A stretch of DNA of 64,000 bases from Azolla caroliniana (GCA_043228905.1 JBHGNT010000002.1:20274001-20338000), one strand, 5' to 3'. Shown: positions 9,664-20,583, numbered from the stretch's first letter. Numbers and translations are program-made. Notes: generated by a model from the letters alone, not told the origin.

Positions 9664-11621
9664 TCACTCCGGCATGGGATGTCTTACTAGTCCGATCCGC
9701 TTTCGGCACACATCTAGCTTGTCGGGTATCAGTACTTTGGTCAGCATATCTGACCCGTTCTCGGCTGTGTGGATCTTCGTCAGCGCGAACTCCTGGTCAT
9801 CTACTCTTTCCCGGATCCAGTGATACCTTCGCTGGATATGCTTCGTCCAGGAATGGTAGGCCGCATTCTTAGCAAGGTGGATAGCACTTTGACTGTCACA
9901 ATAGAACCGGTATTCATCTTGTCGGATACCGAGCTCTCCGATGAAGTTCTTCATCCATAATATTTCCTTGCCGGCTTCCACAACCGCCATGTACTCCGCT
10001 TTCATGGTTGACAACGCAACCGTCTTCTGCAGCCTCGATTGCCATGAAACAACTCCCCCTACATATGTCATTACATACCTGGATGTAGACCGGTTGGTAT
10101 CCACATCAGCCGACATGTCCGAATTGGTAAAACTGTCAAGTTGAGGTTTACCGGAACCGAATCGGAGACACATGTTCGAAGTGCCCTTCAAGTATTGGAG
10201 TATCCATTTAACCGCGTTCCAGTGCTCCTTGCCGGGATTGCTCATAAACCGGCTCACCACTCCGACTGCGTATCCTATATCCGGTTGGGTACACACCATT
10301 GCGTACATTAAGCTCCTGACGGCAGAGGCATATGAGACCTTCATCATATCAGCCTTCTCTGCTTTCGTCTTTGGGCTTTGCTTACCGGATAATCTGTAAT
10401 TTGCCGGGAGTGTCGATTCGAACGGTTTCGCTTCTAACATGTTGAACCGCTGAAGCACCTTTGTCACGTATTTCTCTTGTGACAGCCACAGTTGCTTCGT
10501 TGGCCGGTTCTGGATGATATACATCCCCAACATCTGTCTTGCCAGACCCAAGTCTTTCATCGCAAAGGTTCGGTTGAGAGGCTTCTTCAGCATCCGTATT
10601 CTGGCTTGGTTCCATCCAACGATCAACATGTCGTCCACGTACAGAAGGAGTATCAGGAAGTCACCTCCTTCGAACTTCTTCACAAACACGCAGTGATCGG
10701 CCTGCGTCTTGTGGTACCCTTGATCGGCCATGAAGGAGTTGAACTTCCGGTACCATTGTCGGGGAGCCTGCTTCAGTCCGTATAGGCTCTTCTTCAACTG
10801 GCACACCAGGTGCTCCTTCCCTTTCTCCACGAATCCTTCCGGTTGCTGCATGTAGATCTCCTCTTCGAGGTCACCGTGAAGGAATGCCGTCTTCACGTCT
10901 AGCTGCTCTACCTCGAGGTCCATTCTTGCCGCTATACTCAGCACCATCCGGATGGAGGTCATCTTTACTACCGGGGCAAATATCTCGTCGAAGTCCACGC
11001 CCTTCTTCTGCTGGAACCCCTTTACCACAATCCTGGCTTTGTATCTCGGGGGGTTGCCGACATCTCCCAGTTTTAACTTGTACACCCACTTGTTTCGGAG
11101 TGCCCGCTTCCTTTCGGCAACTCCACCAATTCGTACGTATGGTTCTCATGCAGGGAATCCATCTCATCCTGCATGGCACTTAGCCATTTGCGGCTGTGGG
11201 TGTCATCCTTCGCTTCTTCGAAGCTTTCCGGCTCTCCCTCATCGGTCAATAGCACATGCTCTGCATCCGGAAATTTCCGGGGGGCCCTTCTCTCTCTGAG
11301 AGGATATCTCCGTCTTTGGGCTTCGGTAACCGGCTCCTCCATTTGCTCTTCATCCGAATCCGATTCGGGGTCTTGGCCGGTTCCGGTTTCAACTTCCTCT
11401 ACTTCTTCTTTTGCCGGTTTGGTATCCTCGCCGTAACCGGCTGGTTCCTCGAGTGCTAACCGGTCTCTTGCCAGTTGGGTCTGCTCATCGTAGAATCGAT
11501 CCTTACCGGTCGACTCGGAGTTCATTATCTTCTTCTCCGAATCCCAGTCGGCGAGCGTCTTGTCCTCCATGAAGATAATATCTCGACTCCGGAATACCTT
11601 CTTGTTGACCAGGTCCCACAC
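9664..11621 (-). pseudogene. Cop-A reverse transcriptase and RNase H
   Basis: The longest piece (11085-9664 minus, 473 aa) covers most of RT and all of RNase H. It has ARIVVKGFQQKKGVDFDEIF, VKTAFLHGDLEEEIYMQQPE, KSLYGLKQAPRQWYRKF, the catalytic box LYVDDMLIVG near 10625-10650, ALSTMKAEYMAVVEAGKEI and YCDSQSAIHLAKN with HIQRRYHWIRE. It ends RHPMPE-stop close to the 3' LTR. The RT start (KWLSAMQDEMDSLHENHTYE) lies in a different frame at 11073-11621, so a frameshift separates it. The same domains are in Cop-B on the plus strand. Confidence 0.93.
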
Positions 11622-11624
11622 TCG

Positions 11625-12706
11625 CTAGCCGAACTCATCGTCGCCGTAACAGAGGAATATGCATGGCCGGGTCTTTGGATCCAACTTTCCTCTCCGGTCC
11701 TTAGCAACATGCATGTACGCAAGACACCCGAATACTTTCAGATGCCGGTAGGATACTTCCTTACCGGTCCAGACTCTCTGTGGCGTGTCTCTGTCCAAGG
11801 GTACTGAGGGTGATCTGTTTATCACATATGTCGCCGTCGACAGTGCCTCAGCCAAAAACTTCTTGGGCAATTTTGCAGTTTTGCCAGCATACTCGGGACC
11901 CTCTCCATTATGGTCCGGTTCATCCTCTCGGCCAGCTCGTTTAGTTCCGGCGTCTTCGGCACGGTAAATTCAAGCCGGATTCCCTTCGAGCGACAGTACT
12001 CCTCGAACTGCCCCCGGTATTCACCTCCGTTATCTACTCGAACCGCCTTCAGCTTCCGGCCGGTTTCTCTTTCCACTCTCGCGTGGAGCTCTTTGAAGAC
12101 GGATAACACCTGATCCTTCGTCTTCAACGGTGTGGCCCACAGCTTACGGCTGTGGTCATTTTTGAACATCACGAAGTACTGCGATCTGGCATGTGACTTC
12201 GTGTCCATGTGACATACATCAGTATGCACCATCTCCAGTGGTGAATTACGTCTCATCGGTGGCCTCGATCGGAAGGAGGTCTGGTTTTGCTTACCGGCCA
12301 GACAATCAATGCACTTCTCCAAGTGCACGTTCTTCACTGGAATGAGGTTGTCGTCTGCAAGCCTCTTCATCCCCTTCTCGCTCATGTGACACAGCCTTTT
12401 GTGCCACAGCTCACCGGTAGTGTCGGATGCCACGTTCACTTCCTCCGGACATAATCGGGCATTCATCAGGTACAACGTGTTTACCTTCCGGGCCCGAGCC
12501 ACAATCAGGCTTCCTTTGCTGAACTTCATAACACCGTTCCGGATGCTACTCGTGTAGCCTTCATCATCTAGCCGACCGACTGATATCAGGTTCAGACGAA
12601 GCTTCGGAACGTGTCGGACATCCTTCAGCAGCAGCTTGCATCCGGTTGGTGTTGTCAACCACACGTTTCCTATGCCGACAATTCGGCATGTACCTTCATT
12701 CCCCAT
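11625..12706 (-). pseudogene. Cop-A integrase
   Basis: On the minus strand the GAG-pre-integrase/zinc part has ELWHKRLCHMSEKGMKRL and LEKCIDCLAGKQ, the HHCC ligands. The core has LEMVHTDVCHMD (first Asp), VRVDNGGEYRGQF (second Asp) and NELAERMNRTIMERV (Glu). The C-terminal part follows in another frame at 11870-11625 (PQRVWTGKEVSYRHLKVFGC), so there is a frameshift near 11840. It would integrate copia cDNA. Confidence 0.92.
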
Positions 12707-12745
12707 CTGGACACAACCATGATCACCGGCTGAGTAGGATGAGAA

Positions 12746-13711
12746 TCATTTCCGGTCCGGGGTAAGGTGGAACGACGCTCTGGAGTAGACCACCCAGGTC
12801 ATCTTGTCGCCGGCAAGGTTTAGCTCACTCTCCTTGGTGATGAGCATAAACTCTTCTTCACTTGCCGCGATTGCCGTCGTCCCCTTCCGGTCCGGCCCCC
12901 TCCGGTCTTTACCGTTTCGGTTCGGTGTCCGCTTCGAATCGGTACCGTCGGTTTCCTTGTCTTTTCGGAAGTGCCGACAGTTCTTTTGGAAGTGTCCCGG
13001 CTTGCCGCAATAGAAGCAAGTAGGCCTCCCCCTTGACTTTGACCGTGTCCCCGACTTTTCCCGGTTCTGGGGGCTACGGTTCCTTTGTCTTCCGCGTTCC
13101 GATTCGGTAAGGAGCGCTTTGGAGTTGGAGTTCGTATCCTTATCTTTCCGACGCGCCTCCTCATCTAGCAAGCTCGACTTCACTCTTGCTAGGGATAACC
13201 GTTTCCCTTCCAGCCCGGCGTTGCCCAAGGTGACAACCAACGTCTCTCAGCTATCTGGGAGGGAACCGAGCAGGAGTAGTGCTAGTACCTCATCGGCAAG
13301 AGGTACTTCCAATGATGTTGCCTGGTGGATCAGCCCCTGGAAGGCATTCATGTGCTCCGCCATGCTGGAGCCATCTTGGTACCGGAGTCTTACTAGCTTC
13401 CGAAATACCGAAACCTGATTGACAGCATTTTTGTTCTGAAACATAATGCCGATCTTCTCCCAGAGCTCATGAGCCTTACTGTCTTCATTGAAGTTGTTAT
13501 ATAGACTCATGTCGATGAAGCACCATATGTACGCCGTTGTCTTTATGTGCATCACCTCCCATATCGTGGCGTCGATTTTGTCCAGTCTCTTGTCCCTGAA
13601 CTGAACCGGCAATCAAAGATCTTTAACCACGAGCATGTCCCTCATCTTCGACTTCCACACTGAATAGTTGGAGCCGGTGAACTTGAACATGCCGCCCAAC
13701 GATTCATCCAT
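12746..13711 (-). pseudogene. Cop-A gag and protease start
   Basis: The frame starts at 13711 (MDESLGGMFKFTGSNYS). It carries the copia gag core (YNNFNEDSKAHELWEKIG, LRYQDGSSMAEHMNAFQ) and a CX2CX4HX4C knuckle (CFYCGKPGHFQKNC). In-frame stops occur at about 13613 and 13247, both where Cop-B or the expected residue is Trp. The protease site reads WVVYSRASFHL where Cop-B has WVVDSGASFHL, so the catalytic Asp and Gly are lost. A stop follows at 12746. Gag would form the virus-like particle. Confidence 0.9.
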
Positions 13712-13725
13712 TTTCTGTGTCGTTT

Positions 13726-13738
13726 CGCTCTGATACCA
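13726..13738 (-). promoter_or_regulatory. Cop-A primer-binding site
   Basis: On the minus strand TGGTATCAGAGCG lies three bases after the 5' LTR. It is complementary to the 3' end of plant initiator tRNA-Met, the usual primer for plant copia elements. Confidence 0.95.
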
Positions 13739-13741
13739 CTT

Positions 13742-14479
13742 TGACAGGAACTACTCCCGATGAACAACGCTCGGCCACAACCGAGCTTAGAATCAAACAC
13801 AGAAAATGGGGAATGAATGCATGACACAATGGAGAGAAGAGTACACAGGATGTTTACGTGGAAAACCCAAACACAGGAAAAACCACGGCAGTCCACTGAC
13901 TGCTAACTATCACTATGTAACAATATACAATAGATGAACATAGAGGCAACAACCTCTTGTTCACTGTCTTCGCCACAGGCGGCGGTTACAATAGAGAAAC
14001 GAACTCTTCATCTCTTTCTCTCTCTCTCTCTCTCTCTCTGTACACTGTTGCACTCTAATCTTGCGCCAACAAGAATGACAACAACACAATCACTAAGTTT
14101 GCCCTAAGTCATATTTATACTAATATGACTTTTCAGCTATTTACAAATATAGCCCCGATGGACTCTCAGAAAACATATTTACGGATATGTCCCTTCATCC
14201 GGTGAGCACTTCTCACCGGGCCTTCACCATCCGGCTCTTGCCGGGTACTCGTCATCCGGTTCTCACCGGGTCTTCACCATCCGGCTCTTGCCGAGTACTC
14301 GTCATCCGATTGTCACCGGGTCTTCCGTTGTCGGGTACTCGTCATCCGGTTCTCACTGGGTCTTCCGTAGCCGGGTACTCGTCATCCAGTTCTCACTGGG
14401 TCTTCACCATCCGGCTCTTGCCGGGTACTCGTCATCCAGTTCTCCTCACTTCCCATCCAGAGGGACCTGTTTCCTAACA
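13742..14479 (-). repeat. Cop-A 5' LTR
   Basis: It matches 8955-9653 but has more minisatellite units (about 14195-14450). It contains a TC microsatellite (about 14018-14038) and the same palindrome around TATA near 14105-14130. Its outer end TCCTAACA abuts the CAATC target duplication. Confidence 0.95.
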
Positions 14480-15271
14480 CAATCTGGAGGTCCTTTACCA
14501 TCCTAGTCAACTCCTCTAGAGCTGCTCCTCCGGATGAGCCTTTGACCATGTCGGTCGAAGTCGATCCGATCTCGACCAGTCTCGGGTCTCTTCCCTTCGC
14601 GCTGGTGGGGTTGGCTCGAGTTTCCTTGCTACTATAGAGCCCGCCCCTATTGATCCTTTATCGACCCACTCTCGTCGTTTGTCGAAACCGCCATAGACTC
14701 TCTTCACCACGGCCCAGTCGGCCGTCAGCCCGTCATCAGTCTCCAGTAGGAGACCCACTTGACCCCGGTCCCTCGCATCCACCGACTTAACGAACAGCAG
14801 GACGCGACATGTGTCTAGTACGGTCCGATCGAGCGCCGAAAGACGCGCGAAGTATTCTTCAAACTCCCGGAGGAGCACCGACGAGTTTCTCCCCTTTTCG
14901 GGGGTCTCTACCCATTCCATGAAGTCCCATTTCGAGAGTCGAAGCGCATCATCAAGCCTGTATTTTTCGAGGAGCCGACCTTCAAACTCTTCCCAGGTCC
15001 GGCTCTCAACCCATACCTCGAGCACCTCCGCATAGATGCCCGACATCGCCACCCGAGGGAATCTGGTCAGTCGCCTTTCTTCCGGAATGTCTCTCATTAT
15101 TATCTCAGCCCGATAGGCCTCCAAATAGCTCGTGGCATCCTTCCCACCGAACCAGCCTATCGTGCCGACGACTGCTTCAATAGACCTATCGAGGGCACCT
15201 GCGCCTTCGCGCGCACTGACTATCTGATCCACAGTCGAAGCAATGGATTCCGCGAGATCCGACCCCCTCAT
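14480..15271 (-). pseudogene. Gyp-B gag N-terminal half
   Basis: The frame on the minus strand (15271-14516) is open for 251 aa and then reaches the Cop-A insertion. It starts MRGSDLAESIASTVDQIVSA shortly after the PBS. It has a gypsy gag core: IGWFGGKDATSYLEAYRAEI, TWEEFEGRLLEKYRLDDALR, REFEEYFARLSALDR and CRVLLFVKSVDARDR. The gag of the element at 17566-19194 follows the same pattern (REFERRFSQLSERDR, KVLLFLKTV), which links the two. The knuckle part of the same gag lies on the far side of Cop-A. Confidence 0.85.
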
Positions 15272-15292
15272 CTTTCTATTCCTCTGCTGCCC

Positions 15293-15312
15293 GTTTCACG
15301 TCGGGTTCACCA
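15293..15312 (-). promoter_or_regulatory. Gyp-B primer-binding site
   Basis: On the minus strand TGGTGAACCCGACGTGAAAC lies a few bases after the LTR end. The gag-only element has TGGTGAACCTGACGTGAAG at the same place (17532-17550). I cannot name the matching tRNA from memory; it is not initiator Met. Confidence 0.65.
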
Positions 15313-15316
15313 AATA

Positions 15317-16009
15317 GGTCGCGTTGTTACGCGTGTGCGTGGAGAACGAGGCGGGACCACCGGGGTCTTGGACTGAGAAATAGCTGAGGAGGAGGAGAAC
15401 GGAAAGACCACAGACGCACTTGCACACGCACAGACATGGGAGCACATAGGAATCACAGTCCAACAACACAACAAAACAAGATGACTAGAAGTCCAAGTAT
15501 ATGAACACGTATGTATATAAATATATATATATATATCAAGGCGGTTACAACTAATAGGCCGGCAAGGCGAACACCGACGCCTGTTCACTCACACAGAGAA
15601 GAGCGAGATGGAGACTCTGCCGGAAGCACACGGGCGTTCCACGGAGCAGAGTCAGCCTCCTGAAAACCTGCGCAAAATGGCTATGGAGAGTGGCAGAGGA
15701 GAAGGGCTCGGTCCCAGTCTGGCAGCACTTCGTCCTCTCTAACGCGCGATACATTTCCCATTCCTCTCCCTCTCTTTTATAGCCCAAGGAGGGAGGCCGT
15801 TATCATCCGTTACATCACATTAATTCTCTGTCCTTTCGGACAGAGATACACCTTGATTCTCTTCCTATTGACTGCGTGCTACCTAGGATTTCACTTCAGC
15901 CGACTTGTACCTACCTACCTACCATATAGAAAAAAGTGTGCTCACGTGTAAGGGCCGGTTTACACACGCTAAACTCGGTTTCCGCCTAGGGACGGTTTTC
16001 TTCATGACA
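15317..16009 (-). repeat. Gyp-B 5' LTR
   Basis: This is the direct-repeat partner of 2950-3654. On the minus strand it starts TGTCATGAAGAAAACC and has a TATA box (CTATAAAAGAG) at about 15772-15783 after CCTCCTTGGG. That promoter core is shared with the LTRs at 16957 and 20001. The inner terminal base is changed (GGTC on the plus strand instead of TGTC). Confidence 0.9.
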
Positions 16010-16956
16010 TTGGGATGTATCATTGATGGGGGATCCGGTATTAATGTGATCAGTACACATACATGCGCACGACTAGGAATTACAGGATGGACACCCACTT
16101 TGTCAGACCCCTAGGGTTAATTCGGAAATTGGGCATTATCGTTGGTGGCCATCGCTTCGACATCTCTACGGTAGTGCTCACCCTAGACGCTCCGGGAGCA
16201 TACCCAATATTGCTCGGCAGACCTTGGCTACGCTCAGCCAACATCAAATAGAATTGGCAACATAATCGTATCAGTTTCGGGCGAGGCCGAAGCAAAGTTC
16301 ATGTGCCCTCTTAGGAAACGGCGACGCTAACCAAGGGCATAGCGCCATTATACGTGGAAGATATAAATATGTTGGAAGGGGTAGATGATACAGAGCTTGA
16401 GGAGTACCTAGAGGACCACCCGCGGATCGTTCCATTATTCGAAATTGACATAATAGAAACCGTTGCAGAATACGCCCCACCTAATACGCTGCACGAAGCT
16501 GAATACGAACCAAACCCAGAGTCGCTAATGGAGTTAAGTAGAGCACACACAACGTTCAAGAGAGAGATGGAAATCTCACGGAGGGTCACTGCTTTGGCAT
16601 TAGAAGAAGTCAATATCGGAACTACGACGGAACCTTGACTACTGTCAATTGCGAAGGACTTTGTCCCAAGTGAGAAGACGACAATGATCGAGCTGCTCAA
16701 GGAATATAAGGATGTTTTCGCATGGTCACATGAGGACATGCAGGGGTTGGATCCAAAATTCTATCAACACAAGATCAACTTGTCCATCGACGTGAAACCG
16801 GTGCAACAACGTTGCTATCAGATGAACCCAAATTACACGGTTCGCGTAAAAGAAGAGATTGACAAACTTCTAAAAGCAAGGTTTATCCGGCTGGCGAAGC
16901 AGGCCACGTGGTTGAGCCCGATTGTTGTGGTACCAAAGAAAAATGGTAAAATCCGT
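16010..16956 (+). pseudogene. Gyp-A aspartic protease and start of reverse transcriptase
   Basis: Immediately after Gyp-B the frame resumes with GCIIDGGSGINVISTHTCAR, a protease active site with catalytic Asp. AYPILLGRPWLRSANIK, the second conserved protease segment, follows. A linker (LYVEDINMLEGVDDTELEEY) leads into RT: YKDVFAWSHEDMQGLDPKF, then INLSIDVKPVQQRCYQMNP and WLSPIVVVPKKNGKIR, where the gag-only element interrupts. In-frame stops occur (DP-stop-GL near 16112, NIK-stop near 16250, SS-stop near 16313, EP-stop near 16637). Gyp-D carries the homologous region at 37520-38210. Confidence 0.88.
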
Positions 16957-17527
16957 TGTCGTGAAGATTTCCGGCTTTGGTGTGAAATTGGGATGGAATG
17001 GGCAAGTCGGCAAGGTGCAACATGTGCACATGTATAGTAGGAAAATAGTGTATAGAATAAGGGGGAGAATTTATCCCACATTGTAACGTCTCTCCCTCCT
17101 TGGGCTATAAACGGAAGGGAGGGTCTCTTGTGAAGGGGTTACCTATTTTGAGTGAGAGAGGAATACGACTTAGGTCGAGGGGTTCTATTCGGTTTCGGTT
17201 AGGGTTTCTTCTTGGGTTTCCGTTAGGGTTTTACTATACTTCTTGACTTGCTCATCCGGTGAGGGTTTTCTTGTAGTCGTTTTTGGTGCAGCCTATGCAG
17301 CCTTGGTTGTAATCTTTTGTGAACTCTTAATATAGCATGTTGATTTTCTTGTCTTGTGGGTGTATCTTGCCTCCATCTAATCTATTCTATGTTTATGTGC
17401 TATTCTTCCTCTTCTCCTCTTGAGCTAAGCTTCCATTTTGTGTCTTATTCCTTCTCCTCTACTTCCTAGTCCAAGACCCCCGTGGTCCCGCCTTGGATCC
17501 TACACGTACTAGTGGAATATCGCGACA
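16957..17527 (+). repeat. 5' LTR of the gag-only element
   Basis: It starts TGTCGTGAAGATTTCC and ends GGAATATCGCGACA. TATA (CTATAAAC) is at 17105-17112 after CTCCTTGGG. The leader contains repeats of GGTTAGGGTTTC and similar T/G-rich motifs. It lacks a ~12-bp unit present in the 3' copy. Confidence 0.93.
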
Positions 17528-17531
17528 TATT

Positions 17532-17550
17532 TGGTGAACCTGACGTGAAG
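17532..17550 (+). promoter_or_regulatory. Primer-binding site of the gag-only element
   Basis: TGGTGAACCTGACGTGAAG lies four bases after the LTR and is nearly identical to the Gyp-B site at 15293-15312. Confidence 0.65.
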
Positions 17551-17565
17551 AGGCGGCAAGGGAGG

Positions 17566-19194
17566 ATGGAGATGGAAGAAGACTTCGACTTCATGGAGAT
17601 AATGGCTAAGATCGTGATGGATGCCGAATGGAAGAAGGCGAAGTGAGATGCGGCTCAACAAGTCGTCGAAAGGGTGGTCGGTTGAGTCGGCCGGTTCAAC
17701 GGGGATGATGCCCCAAAATTTTTGGGAGCTTACAATGCTAAAATGACGGAGAGGGGCGTGGCCGATGTGATGCGGTTAGAATTTTTTTGTCGAGTGGCGG
17801 CCGTATTGACACACAAAGAGGTCAAGGAGCTTCGAGAAGCTCACGAGTCATGGGAGTCCTTCGAGGGAGCTCTATTGGAGGCCTACGGGTACAAGAAACC
17901 GGAGGGGTGAAGTCGGCAAGAGTTCGATCGGTGGGTGGCGTCGGCGAAACCCCATCGGAGCACGATGGAGGCATTCCGAGAGTTCGAGCGTCGTTTCTCT
18001 CAACTCTCGGAGCGGGATCGGAGATTGGTGGGGGCGGACAAAGTCCTCCTATTTTTGAAGACGGTCCATCAAGAGAAAAGAATGGACCTCCTATTCGAGC
18101 TTCAAGATGATTACGGAGCACATGGTCTCATTGAGGAGTGGTCCGAAGTAGAGTGGGTGTGCCGGCAACATGATGCGAGGCGGTTGGCCACAACACGGAC
18201 CGAGAGTGGTGGAGAAGGGAGAGCGGTGAGTGACTACGCACTACCGCAGGAAGAGAGCTTGACACGTAATGATATGGAGGAGTGTGACCTAGAAGCGTTG
18301 ATATGGGAGGCATACGAGATCGTGAGGTCAAAGATCGAAGCCGAAGAGGGGCTTATTATGGAGTCGGGCCGGAGACACTCGGAGGATGCGGAGGAAGAAG
18401 CCTCCCTACGCGTGGAGGATGGGGCCTATGCGGAGGTCGAAAGAGTGTGCGACGGTGATGAGGGAGAGGTTGCGGAGCAAGCGACCCTCTCATCTTACGG
18501 TGAAAGGACGGCCATGGAAGAGGCTAGTGACTACGGAGCGTGGAGTGCCACTTCGAGATTGGGCAGAGGATTCGGGACACGGTGGCCCGAAACATCAAGC
18601 AGAGAGGAGACGAGCGGCGGTGCCGGGACCTTACCCACACCAGTTCTAGAGACTTTGGCGGCCGGCTCGAGTGCCAGCGTGAGACTTAGAGTGACGAACG
18701 GTGGCAGCGGCAAGGCGGGCAACCAAGACGATAACAAGGAGAACGAGGAAGAGGAGGAGGCAAGCGTAATCGAGGCTTGCGTAATCGGGGACGGGGTAGC
18801 CCCGGACAACGAAGTTCGGACGGAGGTGGCTACAGACATGACGGGCGGCGGTGCCGGGACCTTACCCACAACGGTTCTAGAGACTCCTATGGCCGGCCCG
18901 AGAGTCGGCATGAGACCTAGAGTGACGGACGGTGGCGGTGGCAAGGCAGGTGACCGAAACGAGAACGAGGAAGATCCCTCGACACCGGGGCCAGAGACTT
19001 TGGCGGTTGCATACCAACATAAGACTGGAGAGATGGGCAGTGGCCGTGAGGATGTGAGGCCCGGAGTGGGCACGTGCGGAAGGACCGAAAGGGAGGCCGG
19101 GAGCGGCAAAGAGGAGAGAGTCGGGAACCGACCCGACCGAAAGATGACGCGGAAGAAGATTGGAGCGGGGTCCGGTCAACCGGGCCTGAACTGA
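17566..19194 (+). pseudogene. Gag-like protein of the non-autonomous element
   Basis: The frame starts at the first ATG after the PBS and runs about 540 codons, with three in-frame TGA stops (17644, 17683, 17908) and then 419 open codons. The N-terminal half is gypsy gag: GRFNGDDAPKFLGAYNAKMT, SWESFEGALLEAYGY, REFERRFSQLSERDR, KVLLFLKTV. The C-terminal half is acidic and low in complexity and has repeated modules of the form GTLPTxVLETxxAG followed by RVTxGGxGKAG, then PETLAVAYQHKTGEMGSG. A related module set occurs at 61400-61850. No zinc knuckle is visible. It would package element RNA into particles made by a helper. Confidence 0.8.
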
Positions 19195-20000
19195 AGAAGA
19201 GCCAGCAAGGCCAGGATTGTTTGGTCAAACCCGTATCGTTCAGTTACGACCATGGAAGAGAGCCGACTGGAATGCAGTGGGGCTATGCCGGAATGATTGG
19301 AGGTCAAGGTACACGAGCCACGACACGCAGTGAGAGTCGGTGAGCGTGAGAAGGAGGCCAAGCGGACGCAACGACTACGGTCATGTGGAAGACTGGAAAC
19401 AAGTGGAAGACTGGAATCGAGACGAAGTGGTAACATGAGCTGCAAAGGATGCCGAAGCGGGGTACACCGGCACGGATGTCAGGATGGAGGTGCGCTCTAC
19501 CGCGAGAGAGCACGACAAGCAAGGGAGAAACGAGGAGCGCGTAATGGGGTCACGTAAGGACCAAAGAACGAGCACATATTCGGAGGACAACATCAACGCA
19601 CGCCGAGGTGTTCGGGATGCGGAGACGATTGAACCGAAGGAAGGACATATGCGGCATGCGACGGGTGGAATTTGGCGTGCGATCGGAGAGATCGAGAGTG
19701 CATCCGGAGGATATATGAGGCAGACAAAGGAAGAGAGATAGGGTCGGCAATGGCGTTCGAGAGGACTGATTGAGGAGGAAGGCACGAAGGTCGGATATGG
19801 TGGATCAGATGGAGTCGGTGGTTAGGGGACACGCGGTGGACGTGGCGAATCGGATGGATCTGAGGGATTGGGGTCAATAGGAGCCGGCAAGGCGGTCGGG
19901 TGCCGGGATGACAGAGGACCCGGTTGATTACCGTCGCCGAAATCTCTCACCCTTCTCCTCTTGGCACAAACCGGTGGATGTGCAGTTTGGTGGGGGTGGA
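19195..20000 (+). other. 3' non-coding part of the gag-only element with polypurine tract
   Basis: About 800 bp of purine-rich sequence with no convincing coding frame; the open frames on both strands lack domains. It ends with GCAGTTTGGTGGGGGTGGA, a polypurine tract directly before the 3' LTR. The stretch from 19930 to 20000 resembles 1440-1526. Confidence 0.6.
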
Positions 20001-20583
20001 TGTCATGAAGATTTTCGGCTTTGGTGTGAAATTGGGATGGAATGGGCAAGTCGGCAAGGTGCAACATGTGCACATGTATAGTAGGAAAATAGTGTATAGA
20101 ATAAGGGGGAGAATTTATCCCACATTGTAACGTCTCTCCCTCCTTGGGCTATAAACGGAAGGGAGGGTCTCTTGTGAAGGGGTTGCCTATTTTGAGTGAG
20201 AGAGGTATATGACTTAGGTCGAGGGGTTCTATTCGGTTTCGGTTAGGGTTTCTTCTAGGGTTTCTTCTTGGGTTTCCGTTAGGGTTTTACTATACTTCTT
20301 GACTTGCTCATCCGGTGAGGGTTTTCTTGTAGTCGTTTTTGGGGCGGCCTATGCGGCCTTGGTTGTAATCTTTTGTGAAATCTTAATATAACATGTTGAT
20401 TTTCTTGTCTTGTGGGTGTATCTTGCTTCCATCTAATCTATTCTATGTTTATGTGCTATTCTTCCTCTTCTCCTCTTGAGCTAAGCTTCCATTTTGTGTC
20501 TTATTCCTTCTCCTCTACTCCCTAGTCCAAGATCCCCGTGGTCCTGCCTCGGATCCTACACGTACTCGCGGAATATTGCGACA
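20001..20583 (+). repeat. 3' LTR of the gag-only element
   Basis: It starts TGTCATGAAGATTTTCGG and ends GGAATATTGCGACA. TATA is at 20149-20156. It differs from the 5' LTR by scattered substitutions and an extra TTTCTTCTAGGG-type unit. Coding sequence of Gyp-A resumes next (CGCGTTTGCATGG). Confidence 0.93.

Larger units (their letters stand above)
8955..14479 (-). mobile_element. Cop-A: complete but decayed Ty1/copia element nested in Gyp-B gag
   Basis: LTRs of 699 bp (8955-9653) and 738 bp (13742-14479) flank gag, protease, integrase and RT/RNase H on the minus strand, the domain order of Ty1/copia. The flanking CAATC at 8950-8954 and 14480-14484 is a perfect 5-bp target duplication. An initiator tRNA-Met PBS lies at 13726-13738. 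The LTR length difference lies mainly in the number of ~50-bp minisatellite units. This is the third nesting level (Cop-A in Gyp-B in Gyp-A). Confidence 0.95.
2950..16009 (-). mobile_element. Gyp-B: full-length but decayed minus-strand Ty3/gypsy element, host of Cop-A
   Basis: It is bounded by a 705-bp LTR (2950-3654) and a 693-bp LTR (15317-16009) in direct repeat. The 12-bp length difference is explained by an AAAT/AT microsatellite. On the minus strand the order is 5' LTR, PBS, gag, CCHC knuckle, protease, RT, RNase H, integrase, polypurine tract, 3' LTR. It sits in Gyp-A, and the flanks suggest a 4-bp target duplication, TCGG left and TTGG right, with one C-to-T change. Many frames are interrupted. 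Without the 5525-bp Cop-A insertion the element is about 7.5 kb. Confidence 0.9.
16957..20583 (+). mobile_element. Gag-only non-autonomous LTR retrotransposon (TR-GAG type) nested in Gyp-A RT
   Basis: Two LTRs (571 and 583 bp) in direct repeat enclose a 2.47-kb interior with PBS, one gag-like frame and a polypurine tract. There is no trace of protease, RT or integrase. The flanks suggest a 4-bp target duplication: CCGT left and CCGC right, one C-to-T change. The RT frame of Gyp-A reads through when the element is removed. Elements with only gag between LTRs are known in plants as TR-GAG elements and depend on enzymes from other elements. Gyp-B shares its PBS, LTR termini and promoter core and is the likely partner. 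Confidence 0.88.

Noticed and set aside
18531-19109. Minus-strand open frame of 192 aa
   Set aside because: It is the antisense shadow of the gag frame at 17566-19194, which has recognisable gag motifs; the minus frame has only Pro/Ser-rich low-complexity sequence.
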